Part shown: one piece after another, positions 24,129 through 33,222 of the stretch
How the letters are laid out: each line of letters opens with the position of its first letter
Numbering within the stretch: the stretch's first letter is position 1
NCBI GenBank assembly: GCA_963745205.1
Contig: CAVUWX010000005.1
Span: 69,854 to 133,853 of the forward strand
DNA: 64,000 bases
From: Hyphomicrobium_A sp963745205
Lineage (GTDB): Bacteria > Pseudomonadota > Alphaproteobacteria > Rhizobiales > Hyphomicrobiaceae
Direction: 5' to 3'
Translations under genes and position numbers: made by a program
The notes under the pieces: model-generated
What the model saw: only the letters and a program-made list of their open reading frames with translations
Told to the model about the DNA's origin: nothing
Databases searched by the model: none

Positions 24129-26933
24129 CTATAGACCGGTCGCAGTTACGTTGAGGCTTGAGTTTTTCGGAGCCTCGTGGTTATGGCCAGGTGCCGCCTC
24201 TATCTTGACCGCGCAGTATTTGTATTCGGGAATCTTGCCAATGGGATCGAGCTGCGGGTTCGTGAGAATGTTTGCGGCAGCCTCCACATAGGCAAAGGGA
24301 ATGAAAATCACCCCCTCCCGTATCTCTCGATCCGCCCGAGCGGTCAGTTCAATCGTTCCACGCCGCGTTGTGACCCGAACCGTTTGGCCTGCGGCTGCTC
24401 CGTAGCGTGAGAGCGTCGTGGGATGGAGGCTCGCGGTGGGGCCCGGTTCGAGTGAGTCAAGCACCAGCGCGCGCCGTGTCATGGCTCCCGTATGCCAGTG
24501 TTCGAGTTGACGGCCAGTGACCAGCACCAAGGGGTACTCATCGTCAGGCACTTCTGCGGGAGGCAGAATATCGACCGGAACGATCCGCGCCCGGCCGGTC
24601 TTGGTCGGGAAACCATCGCCAAAGACGATTGCCTCGCCGGGGTGATCAGGCGCGGGGCACGGGTACATGATCGAAGATTCGCGCTCAAGGCGCTCCCACG
24701 TGATGTTGTCGAGGGAAGGCATTGCGAGCTTCATCTCGGCGAAAACGTCGGACGGATGCTCGTAAGTCCACGTTAGTCCTAGACGCTTCGCCAGTTCGAC
24801 GGTGATCCACAAGTCCTGCCGTGTGTGGCCGGGAAGACTGAGCGCTCTTCGACCCATCTGCACCTGGCGGTTGGTGTTGGTCACCGTCCCCGTTTTTTCG
24901 GGCCACGCCGAAGATGGCAGAACGACGTCTGCCATCATGGCCGTCTCCGTCAAGAATATATCTTGGACGACGAGGTGTTCGAGCTTTGCGATACCTGCGC
25001 GCGCGTGATCGAGGTCAGGATCAGACATCGCAGGGTTTTCACCCATGATATACATACCTTTGATCTCACCGGCATTGGCCGCATTGATGATCTCGACGAC
25101 GGTCAAGCCACGCTTGTTCGAGAGCGACACATCCCAGAGCTTCTCGTATTTCTTCCGAATACTGGCATTCGCCACGTCCTCGTAGTCGGGGTAGAACATG
25201 GGGATGAGACCCGCGTCCGACGCGCCTTGCACGTTGTTCTGGCCGCGCAGCGGATGGAGGCCGGTACCCGACCTGCCGATTTGCCCGCACATCAGCGCTA
25301 ACGCGATCAGACAGCGCGCGTTGTTCGTGCCGTGCACGTGCTGCGAGATTCCCATGCCCCAGAAAATCATTGCGCGTTCTGCGCGGCCGAAGGTCTGTGC
25401 AACGGTTCGGATGGTGCTGGCGTCAATGCCACAGATGTCGGCAACCGATTCCGGGCTGTAAGCCTGAACGTGGTGCTTTAGGCTATCAAAGTCCTCGGTG
25501 TAGGCCTGCAGGTACTGAACGTCGTAAAGGTCTTCGGCCACGATCACGTGCATAATCGCATTGAGGAGCGCAACATCGCTCCCCGGCTTGAATTGGAGCA
25601 TGTGGGTTGCGTAATCGCGCAAGGCCACACCACGCGGATCGACGACAATAAGCTTTGCGCCGCGCTTTGCCGCTTGTTTGAAGAAGGTCGCAGCTACGGG
25701 ATGGTTTTCGGTTGGATTGGCCCCAATAATCATAATGACATCGGCGTGTTCAGCCTCATTGAAGGTCGCGGTGACGGCTCCGGAGCCGATGCCCTCGATG
25801 AGGGCCGCAACCGAAGAGGCGTGACACAGCCGAGTGCAGTGATCGACGTTGTTGTTGTGAAAGCGCGTGCGGATCAGTTTTTGAAAGAGATAAGCCTCTT
25901 CGTTCGTGCACTTCGCAGAGCCGAATCCGGCGATTGACTGGTTGCGGTGCTGCTTGGCGACCTTGGCAAAGCCTTTGGCGGCGATATCCAGCGCCTCCTC
26001 CCAGCTCGCCTCCCGGAAATGTGTAAGTGGGTTCGAAGGATCGACATCAAGCCGCTTGGGCAAGCCGGGCTTGCGGATCAGCGGCTTCATCAAGCGCTGC
26101 GGATTCGTCACATAATCAAGGCCAAAGCGACCTTTCACGCACAGCCTGTTCTCGTTCGCGGGCCCGTTATGGCCCTGCACAAAGGCGATGCGCTCGTCCT
26201 TGATTTCGTAACTAATCTGACAGCCAACGCCGCAATAAGGGCAAACGGAATGCACCTCGCGATCGACTGCGCGGCTGCCACGCTGCGTGACGGTATCAAT
26301 GATCGATTTCGGCATCAACGCGCCGGTCGGGCAGGCCTGCACACACTCGCCGCAGGCAACGCACGTCGACGCTCCCATGGGATCGTCGAAGTCAAATACT
26401 GGCTTTGCGCTAATGCCACGGAACGCCATGCCGATCACATCATTGACCTGAACCTCGCGGCAGGCGCGCACGCATAGACCGCAATCGATGCACGCTGAAA
26501 GATTGACGGCCATCGCAGGGTGAGAAAGATCGGGTCGGGGGATTCCATGCGCTGGAAACCGCGAGGTCTCGATACCTTGCGCCTCTGCCCAGTGCCAAAA
26601 TGGAGAGATGCGATCCGGCGAATCCTCGCGCGGTGGTTGGTCGGCGAGCAGAAGCTCCATCACCATGCGCCGAGCTTTGACCGCGCGCTCGCTTGCCGTC
26701 TTGACCACCATATCGGGGGTAGGCTTGCGGATGCAGGACGCAGCTAGGACTCGTTCGCCCTCAATCTCGACCATGCAGGCGCGGCAATTGCCATCGGCGC
26801 GGTAACCAGGCTCGGGAAGCCAGCACAAATGGGGGATCTCTATGCCTTCGCGTTGTGCCACCTGCCAGATGGTCTCACCAGGGCGCGCTGCCAGAACCTT
26901 GCCATCGAGGGTAAAGTGGAGCTTGTCGGTCAT
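24129..26933 (-). CDS. fdsA: NAD-dependent formate dehydrogenase, catalytic alpha subunit (Mo/W bis-MGD)
   Basis: Oxidises formate to CO2 at a bis-MGD metal site and passes electrons through iron-sulfur clusters to the diaphorase subunit. The 934 residues begin with a 2Fe-2S ferredoxin domain (C37, C50, C53, C67), then two 4Fe-4S sites (C148/151/154/158 and C191/194/197/201), then the 4Fe-4S of the catalytic domain (C231, C234, C238, C265 in VCPYCGVGC...LCVKG). The active site is C370-H371 in HCTRLCHASS, so cysteine rather than selenocysteine ligates the metal. ATG 26933 with AAAGGA upstream is preferred over GTG 26939. It lies 41 bases downstream of the fused diaphorase gene. Whether it holds molybdenum or tungsten cannot be read from the sequence. 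Confidence 0.95.
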   Translation of the reverse strand: MTDKLHFTLDGKVLAARPGETIWQVAQREGIEIPHLCWLPEPGYRADGNCRACMVEIEGERVLAASCIRKPTPDMVVKTASERAVKARRMVMELLLADQPPREDSPDRISPFWHWAEAQGIETSRFPAHGIPRPDLSHPAMAVNLSACIDCGLCVRACREVQVNDVIGMAFRGISAKPVFDFDDPMGASTCVACGECVQACPTGALMPKSIIDTVTQRGSRAVDREVHSVCPYCGVGCQISYEIKDERIAFVQGHNGPANENRLCVKGRFGLDYVTNPQRLMKPLIRKPGLPKRLDVDPSNPLTHFREASWEEALDIAAKGFAKVAKQHRNQSIAGFGSAKCTNEEAYLFQKLIRTRFHNNNVDHCTRLCHASSVAALIEGIGSGAVTATFNEAEHADVIMIIGANPTENHPVAATFFKQAAKRGAKLIVVDPRGVALRDYATHMLQFKPGSDVALLNAIMHVIVAEDLYDVQYLQAYTEDFDSLKHHVQAYSPESVADICGIDASTIRTVAQTFGRAERAMIFWGMGISQHVHGTNNARCLIALALMCGQIGRSGTGLHPLRGQNNVQGASDAGLIPMFYPDYEDVANASIRKKYEKLWDVSLSNKRGLTVVEIINAANAGEIKGMYIMGENPAMSDPDLDHARAGIAKLEHLVVQDIFLTETAMMADVVLPSSAWPEKTGTVTNTNRQVQMGRRALSLPGHTRQDLWITVELAKRLGLTWTYEHPSDVFAEMKLAMPSLDNITWERLERESSIMYPCPAPDHPGEAIVFGDGFPTKTGRARIVPVDILPPAEVPDDEYPLVLVTGRQLEHWHTGAMTRRALVLDSLEPGPTASLHPTTLSRYGAAAGQTVRVTTRRGTIELTARADREIREGVIFIPFAYVEAAANILTNPQLDPIGKIPEYKYCAVKIEAAPGHNHEAPKNSSLNVTATGL

Positions 26934-26974
26934 CGCCACGTTCCTTTGGCCGCCGCTGACGTCCTGAACCCAAT

Positions 26975-28723
26975 TTAGTAGCGCTCCGTGGCGGCTGCCA
27001 CCTCAGTTCGCACATCCGTCTCTGCAAAATGCTCCAGCGCGGTGATGAAGGCGTTGGGTGCAGCCTGCCCCAGCCCGCAGATTGAGGCGTCACGCATGGT
27101 CTGGGCCAGCTCGTTGAGAAGCTCGCCATCCCACTCGTCCCGCTCGAGTAGCGCCACGGCCTTGTCGCATCCCACACGGCAAGGCGTACACTGACCACAC
27201 GATTCGTCTTTGAAGAACCGCAGCAGGTTCAGCACAACCGCGCTGATGTTATCGCGATCCGAAAAAATAACGATCGCGTGGCTGCCGACGAAACTCCCAT
27301 ATTTGTCGAGCGTTCCAAAATCGAGGGGCAGGTCCGCGAGGCTCGCCGGCAGGATACCGCCGGATGCGCCGCCCGGCAGATAGGCCTTGAAGTTATGTCC
27401 CTCTTCCATGCCACCGGCGCGCTCGATCAGCTCCCGCGCGGTCACACCTGCTGGGGCAAGGATCACCCCGGGCTTTTTCACACGCCCCGACACCGACCAC
27501 GACCGCGGACCTTTAGCTCCGTTGACCCCTTGCTCGGCGAACCACTTGGGACCCTTCGCCAGTATCTCCGGCACCCAGTAGAGCGTTTCGACATTCTGAT
27601 TGAGGGTGGGCCTCCCGAATAGGCCAACTTCAGCAATATACGGCGGTCGGTTGCGTGGATAGCCGCGCTTGCCTTCGATCGATTCAATCATCGCGGACTC
27701 TTCCCCGCATATGTAGGCCCCAGCCCCACGGCGAAGTTCGATCTGACCCTTGCTGATGAGCCCGGCATGCTCCAGCGCTGCAATCTCGTACGCGAGAATG
27801 TGCAGCACGGCAGGATATTCATCGCGCATATAGAGGTAGATTTGTTCAGCCTCGACCGCCCAGGCGGCGATCAGGGCTCCTTCGAAGACGCGGTGGGGCT
27901 GGCGCTCAAGGTAATAACGGTCTTTGAAGGTGCCGGGTTCACCTTCATCGCCGTTGATTGTCATTAGGCGTGGCGCCGGATAGCCGCGTACGATCTTCCA
28001 CTTGCGCCCCGTTGGGAAACCCGCACCGCCCAAACCACGCAACCCCGCTTCGGACAGATCGTTCACGATCGAATCAAAGTTGATGCGACCTGCGCGGCAA
28101 CTTTGAAGCACCGAATAGCCGCCGTCCGCAAGATAGGCCGAGAGACCTTGGTAGGGAGGGATCACAGGCTTGCGGGCACCGCTGCGCAAGGTCTTAATGA
28201 CGGACGAAGTAGTGGCATGATCGACGTGGAAGTGTCCGATCTCGCACACCGGAGCCGTATCGCACCTGCCCATGCAGGGGGCGCGCAGCACGCGCACCTC
28301 TGATGGGTTCGTATCATTTTTGAGAGCCGCGAGCAGAGCTTCTGCGCCCTTAATCTCACAAGTGATGGAGTTGCAGACCCGAATGGTGGTAGGCGGCGGT
28401 GGCGTCTCGCCTTCCTTCACGACATCAAAATGGGAGTAGAAGGTCGCGACATCGTAGACCGCGGCCTGCGGAAGTCGCATTTCGGTGCAAAGGGCGCGTA
28501 GGTGACGCGCGGAAAGATGCCCGAAGTGGTCCTGAAGAAGATGGAGGAATTCGATAAGCAGGTCGGGGCGACGGGGGCGCGCGCCGAGCAACTTGCGGAC
28601 TTCGCGCAGGGCTTCGGCATCCAACTGGCGCCCCTTGGGGAACCCGCGCGCCCGTTTTCGCGACCCGACATTGCGAGCCGGTCGATCAGGTCCTCCACCA
28701 TCGCCTGCGGTCTGATCCTCCAT
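26975..28723 (-). CDS. fdsB: Formate dehydrogenase diaphorase subunit, fused FdsG-FdsB (NuoE-NuoF type)
   Basis: Transfers electrons from the alpha subunit to NAD+. The 582-residue chain fuses two parts that are separate in FdsGBA enzymes. The NuoE-like part (about 30-190) has 2Fe-2S cysteines C117, C122, C150 and C154. The NuoF-like part (about 200-560) has the NADH/FMN-binding GLRGLGGAGFPTGRKW, INGDEGEPGTFKDR and GAGAYICGEESAMI, and the 4Fe-4S motif ESCGQCTPCRVG with a last cysteine in SICGLGQ. Such a fusion is known from the two-subunit tungsten formate dehydrogenase of Methylorubrum. ATG 28723 has AAGGAG ten bases upstream; the frame is open to 28786. Confidence 0.93.
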   Translation of the reverse strand: MEDQTAGDGGGPDRPARNVGSRKRARGFPKGRQLDAEALREVRKLLGARPRRPDLLIEFLHLLQDHFGHLSARHLRALCTEMRLPQAAVYDVATFYSHFDVVKEGETPPPPTTIRVCNSITCEIKGAEALLAALKNDTNPSEVRVLRAPCMGRCDTAPVCEIGHFHVDHATTSSVIKTLRSGARKPVIPPYQGLSAYLADGGYSVLQSCRAGRINFDSIVNDLSEAGLRGLGGAGFPTGRKWKIVRGYPAPRLMTINGDEGEPGTFKDRYYLERQPHRVFEGALIAAWAVEAEQIYLYMRDEYPAVLHILAYEIAALEHAGLISKGQIELRRGAGAYICGEESAMIESIEGKRGYPRNRPPYIAEVGLFGRPTLNQNVETLYWVPEILAKGPKWFAEQGVNGAKGPRSWSVSGRVKKPGVILAPAGVTARELIERAGGMEEGHNFKAYLPGGASGGILPASLADLPLDFGTLDKYGSFVGSHAIVIFSDRDNISAVVLNLLRFFKDESCGQCTPCRVGCDKAVALLERDEWDGELLNELAQTMRDASICGLGQAAPNAFITALEHFAETDVRTEVAAATERY

Positions 28724-28832
28724 CTCAGTGCTACTCCTTACGGGTCCGATGCTCGAAACCACCAGCTCAACTATACAGCCGCTCAACCCTATCAGTAAGG
28801 ACCCATCGGACTCGGACGCAAGGAGCTACCCT

Positions 28833-29276
28833 ATGAGCAGCCTCAATGATGTCATAGACGCTGCCCTCGGGCGTCAAGAATTGGCCGAAGCAAGCAGCGG
28901 TGGATCACCGCGTCTTAAAGCGGCTTTGCGTTTGTTGCTCGCTCCCAAAAGCGTGGAAGAGAACATTCACCCGGACGACACGACCGCCGAGCCCGCTGCG
29001 CTTCAGGACCTGGTCGCGCGATTTGAAGAAGGCGGTTATGGCCATCTCGTGCAATCATGGCTCACCGGGGGCAATGAACCGCTTCAGCCCGACCAAGTCG
29101 CAGCCGCGCTCGGCGCGGAAAAACTCCAATACCTCACGAACCGAACAGGCCTACCGCAACACAGGCTCCTGCAACAGCTCGCGAGGTTTCTTCCCACAAT
29201 CATTGATGCGCTGACACAGCAAGGAACGATACCCGCGGCGGCGACCCAAGGGCTTGGCGAAGACCACGAACCCTGA
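28833..29276 (+). CDS. YidB-like (DUF937) protein
   Basis: A 147-residue soluble protein of the YidB/DUF937 type: N-terminal MSSLNDVIDAALGR, a middle LQDLVARFEEGGYGHLVQSWLTGG stretch, NEPLQPDQVAAALG and a helical tail LLQQLARFLPTIIDALTQQG. The function of this family is not established. ATG 28833 has a perfect AAGGAG ribosome site. It is divergent from the formate dehydrogenase operon with only about 110 bases between starts, so the two promoters share this interval. Confidence 0.85.
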   Translation: MSSLNDVIDAALGRQELAEASSGGSPRLKAALRLLLAPKSVEENIHPDDTTAEPAALQDLVARFEEGGYGHLVQSWLTGGNEPLQPDQVAAALGAEKLQYLTNRTGLPQHRLLQQLARFLPTIIDALTQQGTIPAAATQGLGEDHEP

Positions 29277-29571
29277 GCTCCGTGGCAATACCCCAGACTC
29301 CGAGCTTCATCCTATAAATCTTCTGCTCAACCCTTTGCGACGATTCCAATACGTGCAAGATAGCCGCGCCGATAGCGGCCTCCAAGTTGCCTCTATGATA
29401 GAGGCGCAGCGCGGAACTCCGCCTTCGCTCAGCATCCAGGAATAACGTGCAGGGCTGCTCGCATGACGGCGCGTTTCTGATGCGTGCCCGACACATGAAG
29501 AAAATCTTAGAGCGGCGATATTGCGCTCCTGTCGATGCTGTATCGAACTGGATATAGCCAATGGGGGGCTA

Positions 29572-31830
29572 GTGCGTATGCGTGGGGGCAAAATCTGTTC
29601 GCGTGGCGTTTGTCTGACGACTGCACTGGTCCTAGCCGGTGGCTCGGCGGAAGCAGAGGACAAGACCCCAGCCTACATACTGCCCGAGGTCATCATCAGC
29701 ACCCAAGCCGACAAGACGGCACCAAAGAGCACTGCAAAAAAGCAACAAGGTCCTCCCGGACAACCGGGCCCCGCGCCCTCGGGGAATGTCAGCGGCAGCG
29801 CGAGCAGCGAGAGCACATCGGCCGGGGTCAGCAACGAGACAATGCCTGCATCGGGCATGAGCGGTAGTTCAACTGGTGCCTACCGCGGGGTCAGCAGCAA
29901 TGGTGTCGCTTCCGATCGCATCGTCGAACGGGTGACGACGGTTGAGGAGGTGACGGCAGCGCAGATCGAGCAGGCCAATGCCAAGACCCTCGATGAGGCG
30001 ATCCATCTGATGAACGGTCTTTATGTGCGCAACGGAGGCGACGGCGTGCCACGCATCGACGTTCGGGGTTTTCGGACTCGCAACGTCATCCTGCTCCTCG
30101 ATGGCGTGCCCTTGAATGCCACCTTCGACGGTCAGTTTGATCCCCGAGCAATCCCTGTCGAGAACATTGCCAGCATCAAAGTTACCCGTGGTGGCAGCTC
30201 TGTCCTCTATGGTCCGGGGGGCAACGCCGCGGTCATCGATATCATCACCAAAAGCGCAGCGCCGGGGCTGCACACAACGAGTGACGCAGGCCTCGGTTTT
30301 GGCAAGGAGAAGAATGCCAGCGCCACGGCAAGTTATGGGTCCGACACGGTCAAGACATTCGTCGGCGCCTCCATCTATCAGCAAGACGCATTTCATCTAT
30401 CGGACGACTTCGATTTCACGCCCCGGCAGAGCTCTGATCGGCGCGTGAACAGCGACCGTGAGGACCGCTCGTTTTACGCGAATACCGAGTGGACGCCGAG
30501 CGAGGCCTTCAAGTGGGGAGCGAGCGTCAACTATCGCAACGGCGAGTATGGTAAGCCGCCAAGCACCATAGGCACCGACACGACGGTGTTCGGCCCCCTG
30601 GCGAATTTCGCCGCCGGTGCAAACCGCTTCGAGCGCGTCGACGGCTACGACAATATAAGTCTTCAAACCTCGGGGCAGATCAAACTGAACCCTGCCTTCT
30701 CGATCCGGCCAACTGCCTACTTTAATCGGCTCACCGAGCTCACCAACAATTACGACGATGAGACCTTCTCGACACAGAAGCTGAAGGGGGCCTCGAGCGA
30801 GGATGCGACAACGCAGATTGGAGGTGGCGGGCTACAGGCAGCCTACAGGTTCTCTGGGAATTTGTTGACCCTTGCCCTCAACGCCGAAAACCAGTCATGG
30901 GAGTTGCAAGGCTTCCAGGTCAATCAGCATTGCACGGCTCTCGTCAAAGGAAAGTGCCCCAGCAAGAACCAGTTTGTCGCGCAAGACCCATTCTTCGCCC
31001 AACACGACATTCAGGTCCTCTCCGCAGCCGCCGAACAGGAGCTTCCCTTGACAAGCCAGCTCTCGGCAGTTCTCGGCATCGGCTGGGCCAGCCAGGATCA
31101 AGAGAGCTCCACGGATGGCAACTATACCTATCTGGCCGGCGGTCGCTATCAGCTAACCGAGACAACGGCATTACGGGGCTCAGTCGCCCGCAAAATCCGC
31201 TTTCCCACGCTGAGAGACCTCTACGATATCACGAGCGGCAATCCCGACCTGCAGCCCGAGGTGACGCAGAACTACGAGGTCGCCGTCGAACAGCAACTTT
31301 TGCCGATCAAGGCCTTTCTCAGCGTCGACTTGTTCCGTATCGACGCCGCGAATTTCATTGAAATGGACAATGCGACTCAACTCTTTCGCAACGATGAAGC
31401 GTTGCGGTTCCAGGGCGTGGAGAACACGTTAGTCTACAACGGCATCCCGAACCTGGGGGTGCAGGTGGGCTACACTTTTTTGGACTCCACCAATCTGGCT
31501 CCTCCGGTCCCCGGCGGCACCTCGGCGGTCCAAAACGAGCCGGAGCACAAGGTCACGCTCAGCGCCAGCTACCACTTCGACTGCGGCACCACAGTAAGGG
31601 CCGACTATCTCTACGCCGCCGGCAGTGTGGCGATTTCCAAGGACAACATCCACACCTTGCCGCTTGTCCCCTACCACCTCCTCGACTTTGGGATCACGCA
31701 GGACATCAGCGGTGGCGCGTTCCAGCTCTTTGCCCGCGTCGAGAACCTGCTCGACCAAAACTATGAGACTTCCTTCGGCTTCCCGGAACCGGGACGGACG
31801 TTCTTCGCCGGCTTTAGAACCAAGCTCTGA
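29572..31830 (+). CDS. TonB-dependent outer membrane receptor
   Basis: Outer membrane ligand-gated receptor of about 752 residues. There is a signal peptide (TTALVLAGGSAEA), a TonB-box-like ILPEVIIS segment, an unusual Gly/Ser/Pro-rich linker of about 70 residues, a plug domain (about 125-235: TLDEAIHLMNGLYVRNG, IDVRGF, LLLDGVPLN, TRGGSSVLYGPGGNAAVIDI) and a beta-barrel ending in an aromatic-rich GRTFFAGFRTKL terminus. The ligand is unknown. GTG 29572 and ATG 29578 are both possible starts behind a G-rich ribosome site. The 295 bases upstream hold a small hairpin (29389-29405) and no gene. Its last 54 codons are duplicated at 57215-57376. The two genes beyond it, on the opposite strand, form a conserved block with it. 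Confidence 0.93.
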   Translation: MRMRGGKICSRGVCLTTALVLAGGSAEAEDKTPAYILPEVIISTQADKTAPKSTAKKQQGPPGQPGPAPSGNVSGSASSESTSAGVSNETMPASGMSGSSTGAYRGVSSNGVASDRIVERVTTVEEVTAAQIEQANAKTLDEAIHLMNGLYVRNGGDGVPRIDVRGFRTRNVILLLDGVPLNATFDGQFDPRAIPVENIASIKVTRGGSSVLYGPGGNAAVIDIITKSAAPGLHTTSDAGLGFGKEKNASATASYGSDTVKTFVGASIYQQDAFHLSDDFDFTPRQSSDRRVNSDREDRSFYANTEWTPSEAFKWGASVNYRNGEYGKPPSTIGTDTTVFGPLANFAAGANRFERVDGYDNISLQTSGQIKLNPAFSIRPTAYFNRLTELTNNYDDETFSTQKLKGASSEDATTQIGGGGLQAAYRFSGNLLTLALNAENQSWELQGFQVNQHCTALVKGKCPSKNQFVAQDPFFAQHDIQVLSAAAEQELPLTSQLSAVLGIGWASQDQESSTDGNYTYLAGGRYQLTETTALRGSVARKIRFPTLRDLYDITSGNPDLQPEVTQNYEVAVEQQLLPIKAFLSVDLFRIDAANFIEMDNATQLFRNDEALRFQGVENTLVYNGIPNLGVQVGYTFLDSTNLAPPVPGGTSAVQNEPEHKVTLSASYHFDCGTTVRADYLYAAGSVAISKDNIHTLPLVPYHLLDFGITQDISGGAFQLFARVENLLDQNYETSFGFPEPGRTFFAGFRTKL

Positions 31831-31862
31831 GACGCGCGGAGCGCAAATGAAGAATGTCTCCA

Positions 31863-32480
31863 TTACGGTATAGGCGTTTGCGGCGGCTCGCGGTCCTCAC
31901 CGGACGGGGGCTTGGATAGCTTTTTTGTCGTTGTCCTCCAGAGCAGAACTGTGATCAGTGCTCCGGTGAAGCCGTAGGCCAAATGCGTGCTGAGGGGAAA
32001 GAGCACGCCGAACCTTAAAGAGCCGAAGTGCATCCCTATAGTTTCGGCAAGGCCCCAGCGGATCATGGGCTTGGTCGCATACGCGAGGCCTGCGATAAGC
32101 GGTAAAACGAGAAGCTGGGTCCGCCAGCCAGAACACAGTAGCATAGCCAGATCCATCACCACGCCGGGGGCGATGTTGAGGGCAGCCGACGCCAAATCGT
32201 GCTCAGCACCCGTCGCAGCCGCAGTCGCGGCCGTGGAGAGGGCAACGATACTGGCCGCCCAGCGGTTAGTGCACGACAGCCGGCCAAGGGCTAGCAGCGC
32301 CGTGCCTTCGAGGCCGTGGTGGCCCGGAAGTTTCATAGGATAATGGAACGCCTCGTGCAGAACGATGGTCAGTCCGCCAAGGGCGAGCAAGAAAGCCAGC
32401 CGAGGCAGCGTCAGTGGCCCGATCAGCTCAATATTGTTTGACAACCTCGCGCGGGACGAGCCTCCATTCGCAATCGTCAT
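31863..32480 (-). CDS. Membrane protein with HExxH motif, partner of the TonB receptor (copy 1)
   Basis: Not a named family I can recall. The 205-residue protein has about five to six hydrophobic helices. The first carries H42-E-A-F-H46, an HExxH motif in a membrane context, followed by PGHHGLEG and GRLSCTNRWAA. Helices continue through TAATAAATG, AAL NIAPGVVMDLAMLL and YGFTGALITVLLW. This could be a membrane metallopeptidase or a substrate-binding membrane component; neither is proven. A copy at 57407-58024 differs at 26 of 205 positions by my count and keeps HExxH, so the motif seems to be under selection. It is convergent with the receptor gene, 32 bases away, and its start overlaps the upstream IDDTD gene by 53 bases. 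Confidence 0.8.
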   Translation of the reverse strand: MTIANGGSSRARLSNNIELIGPLTLPRLAFLLALGGLTIVLHEAFHYPMKLPGHHGLEGTALLALGRLSCTNRWAASIVALSTAATAAATGAEHDLASAALNIAPGVVMDLAMLLCSGWRTQLLVLPLIAGLAYATKPMIRWGLAETIGMHFGSLRFGVLFPLSTHLAYGFTGALITVLLWRTTTKKLSKPPSGEDREPPQTPIP

Positions 32481-33165
32481 GCCTTCCTCTCTCTACGAGG
32501 AGAACGGCCTTATCGTCGAGCAGAACCGGTCTTGGCCAAGGTTCTACCAGGATGCGCTCCGCTCCGTCGACCAAATCATTTGTTGAAGGCTGGATAAGAT
32601 CAATGCCGGTTGTTGCCAGCAGATTGGCGACGGTGGTCACGCCACTGAGCTCGCGCACCCCTTTAACCCACACGAAGCGGCCGTCATTCCCGCTCTTGCG
32701 CAAGCCAACTGACGCAAGCGCCCCGATTACGCCGCCCTGGTCACCGGTAACGCCCTCCAAAACGACCCCGGTGCGACGCGCAAGGTCACGCGCCTCAGCT
32801 TGAGCAAGGACCGCTACCTTGGCGCGCTGGCCGAAAGCCACCAGCTCCGGGCTCACCTCGTCGAAGGAAGCAATGCAGAATCCTGCATCTGACCCGGGCG
32901 CCGATTGAGCGGCCAGATATTCGCGTGTGATGCGTGCTAGGTATGAAAGGGGCCTGGGACTGCCGCACCAGTCGAGGTCGAGACAAAGAGCGCTGTTGTG
33001 CGAGGTGTAAGGAATGTCGGGATGCACGAAGAGTTGGTGCCGGCTGATGCCCCTGACACGCACCAATAACTCGTCCGAGAGGAGGCCGCCCAGTCGGCGG
33101 GCTTGGTAGCCTGTCCCGCGGCTTTCAAGGTTATCCGTGTCGTCAATCGACACGAGCATGCGCAT
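32428..33165 (-). CDS. IDDTD-motif protein, TiaS kinase-domain-like (copy 1)
   Basis: A 245-residue soluble protein beginning MRMLVSIDDTDNLESRGTG. The IDDTD segment (I7-D11) followed by a glycine-rich turn and ARRLGGLL is the hallmark of the N-terminal kinase-like domain of archaeal TiaS, which modifies tRNA-Ile2 with agmatine. The rest (ISRHQLFVHPDIPYTSHNSALCLDLD, GVVLEGVTGDQGGVIGALASVGLRKSGNDGRFVWV, PWPRPVLLDDKAVLLV) looks like a two-domain alpha/beta protein, without the zinc ribbon and OB domains of TiaS. Its substrate is unknown, and the tRNA role is not implied in bacteria that use TilS. It is the first gene of a two-gene minus-strand operon with the HExxH membrane protein. A copy is at 57972-58709. 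Confidence 0.8.
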   Translation of the reverse strand: MRMLVSIDDTDNLESRGTGYQARRLGGLLSDELLVRVRGISRHQLFVHPDIPYTSHNSALCLDLDWCGSPRPLSYLARITREYLAAQSAPGSDAGFCIASFDEVSPELVAFGQRAKVAVLAQAEARDLARRTGVVLEGVTGDQGGVIGALASVGLRKSGNDGRFVWVKGVRELSGVTTVANLLATTGIDLIQPSTNDLVDGAERILVEPWPRPVLLDDKAVLLVERGRHDDCEWRLVPREVVKQY

Positions 33166-33222
33166 TCGAGGCGCTCCGACTTATCTCGGCCGCATCCTGA
33201 TGTCTGCTTTTCCCAATGTCGA

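Larger units (their letters stand above)
31668..33222. repeat. Segmental duplication, copy 1
   Basis: About 1555 bases that recur at 57215-58765. It runs from inside the TonB receptor gene (last 54 codons), through the HExxH membrane protein and the IDDTD protein, to about 55 bases beyond the start of the latter. Similarity breaks sharply at 31668 and fades at about 33222. In this copy the receptor gene is complete. Confidence 0.9.
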
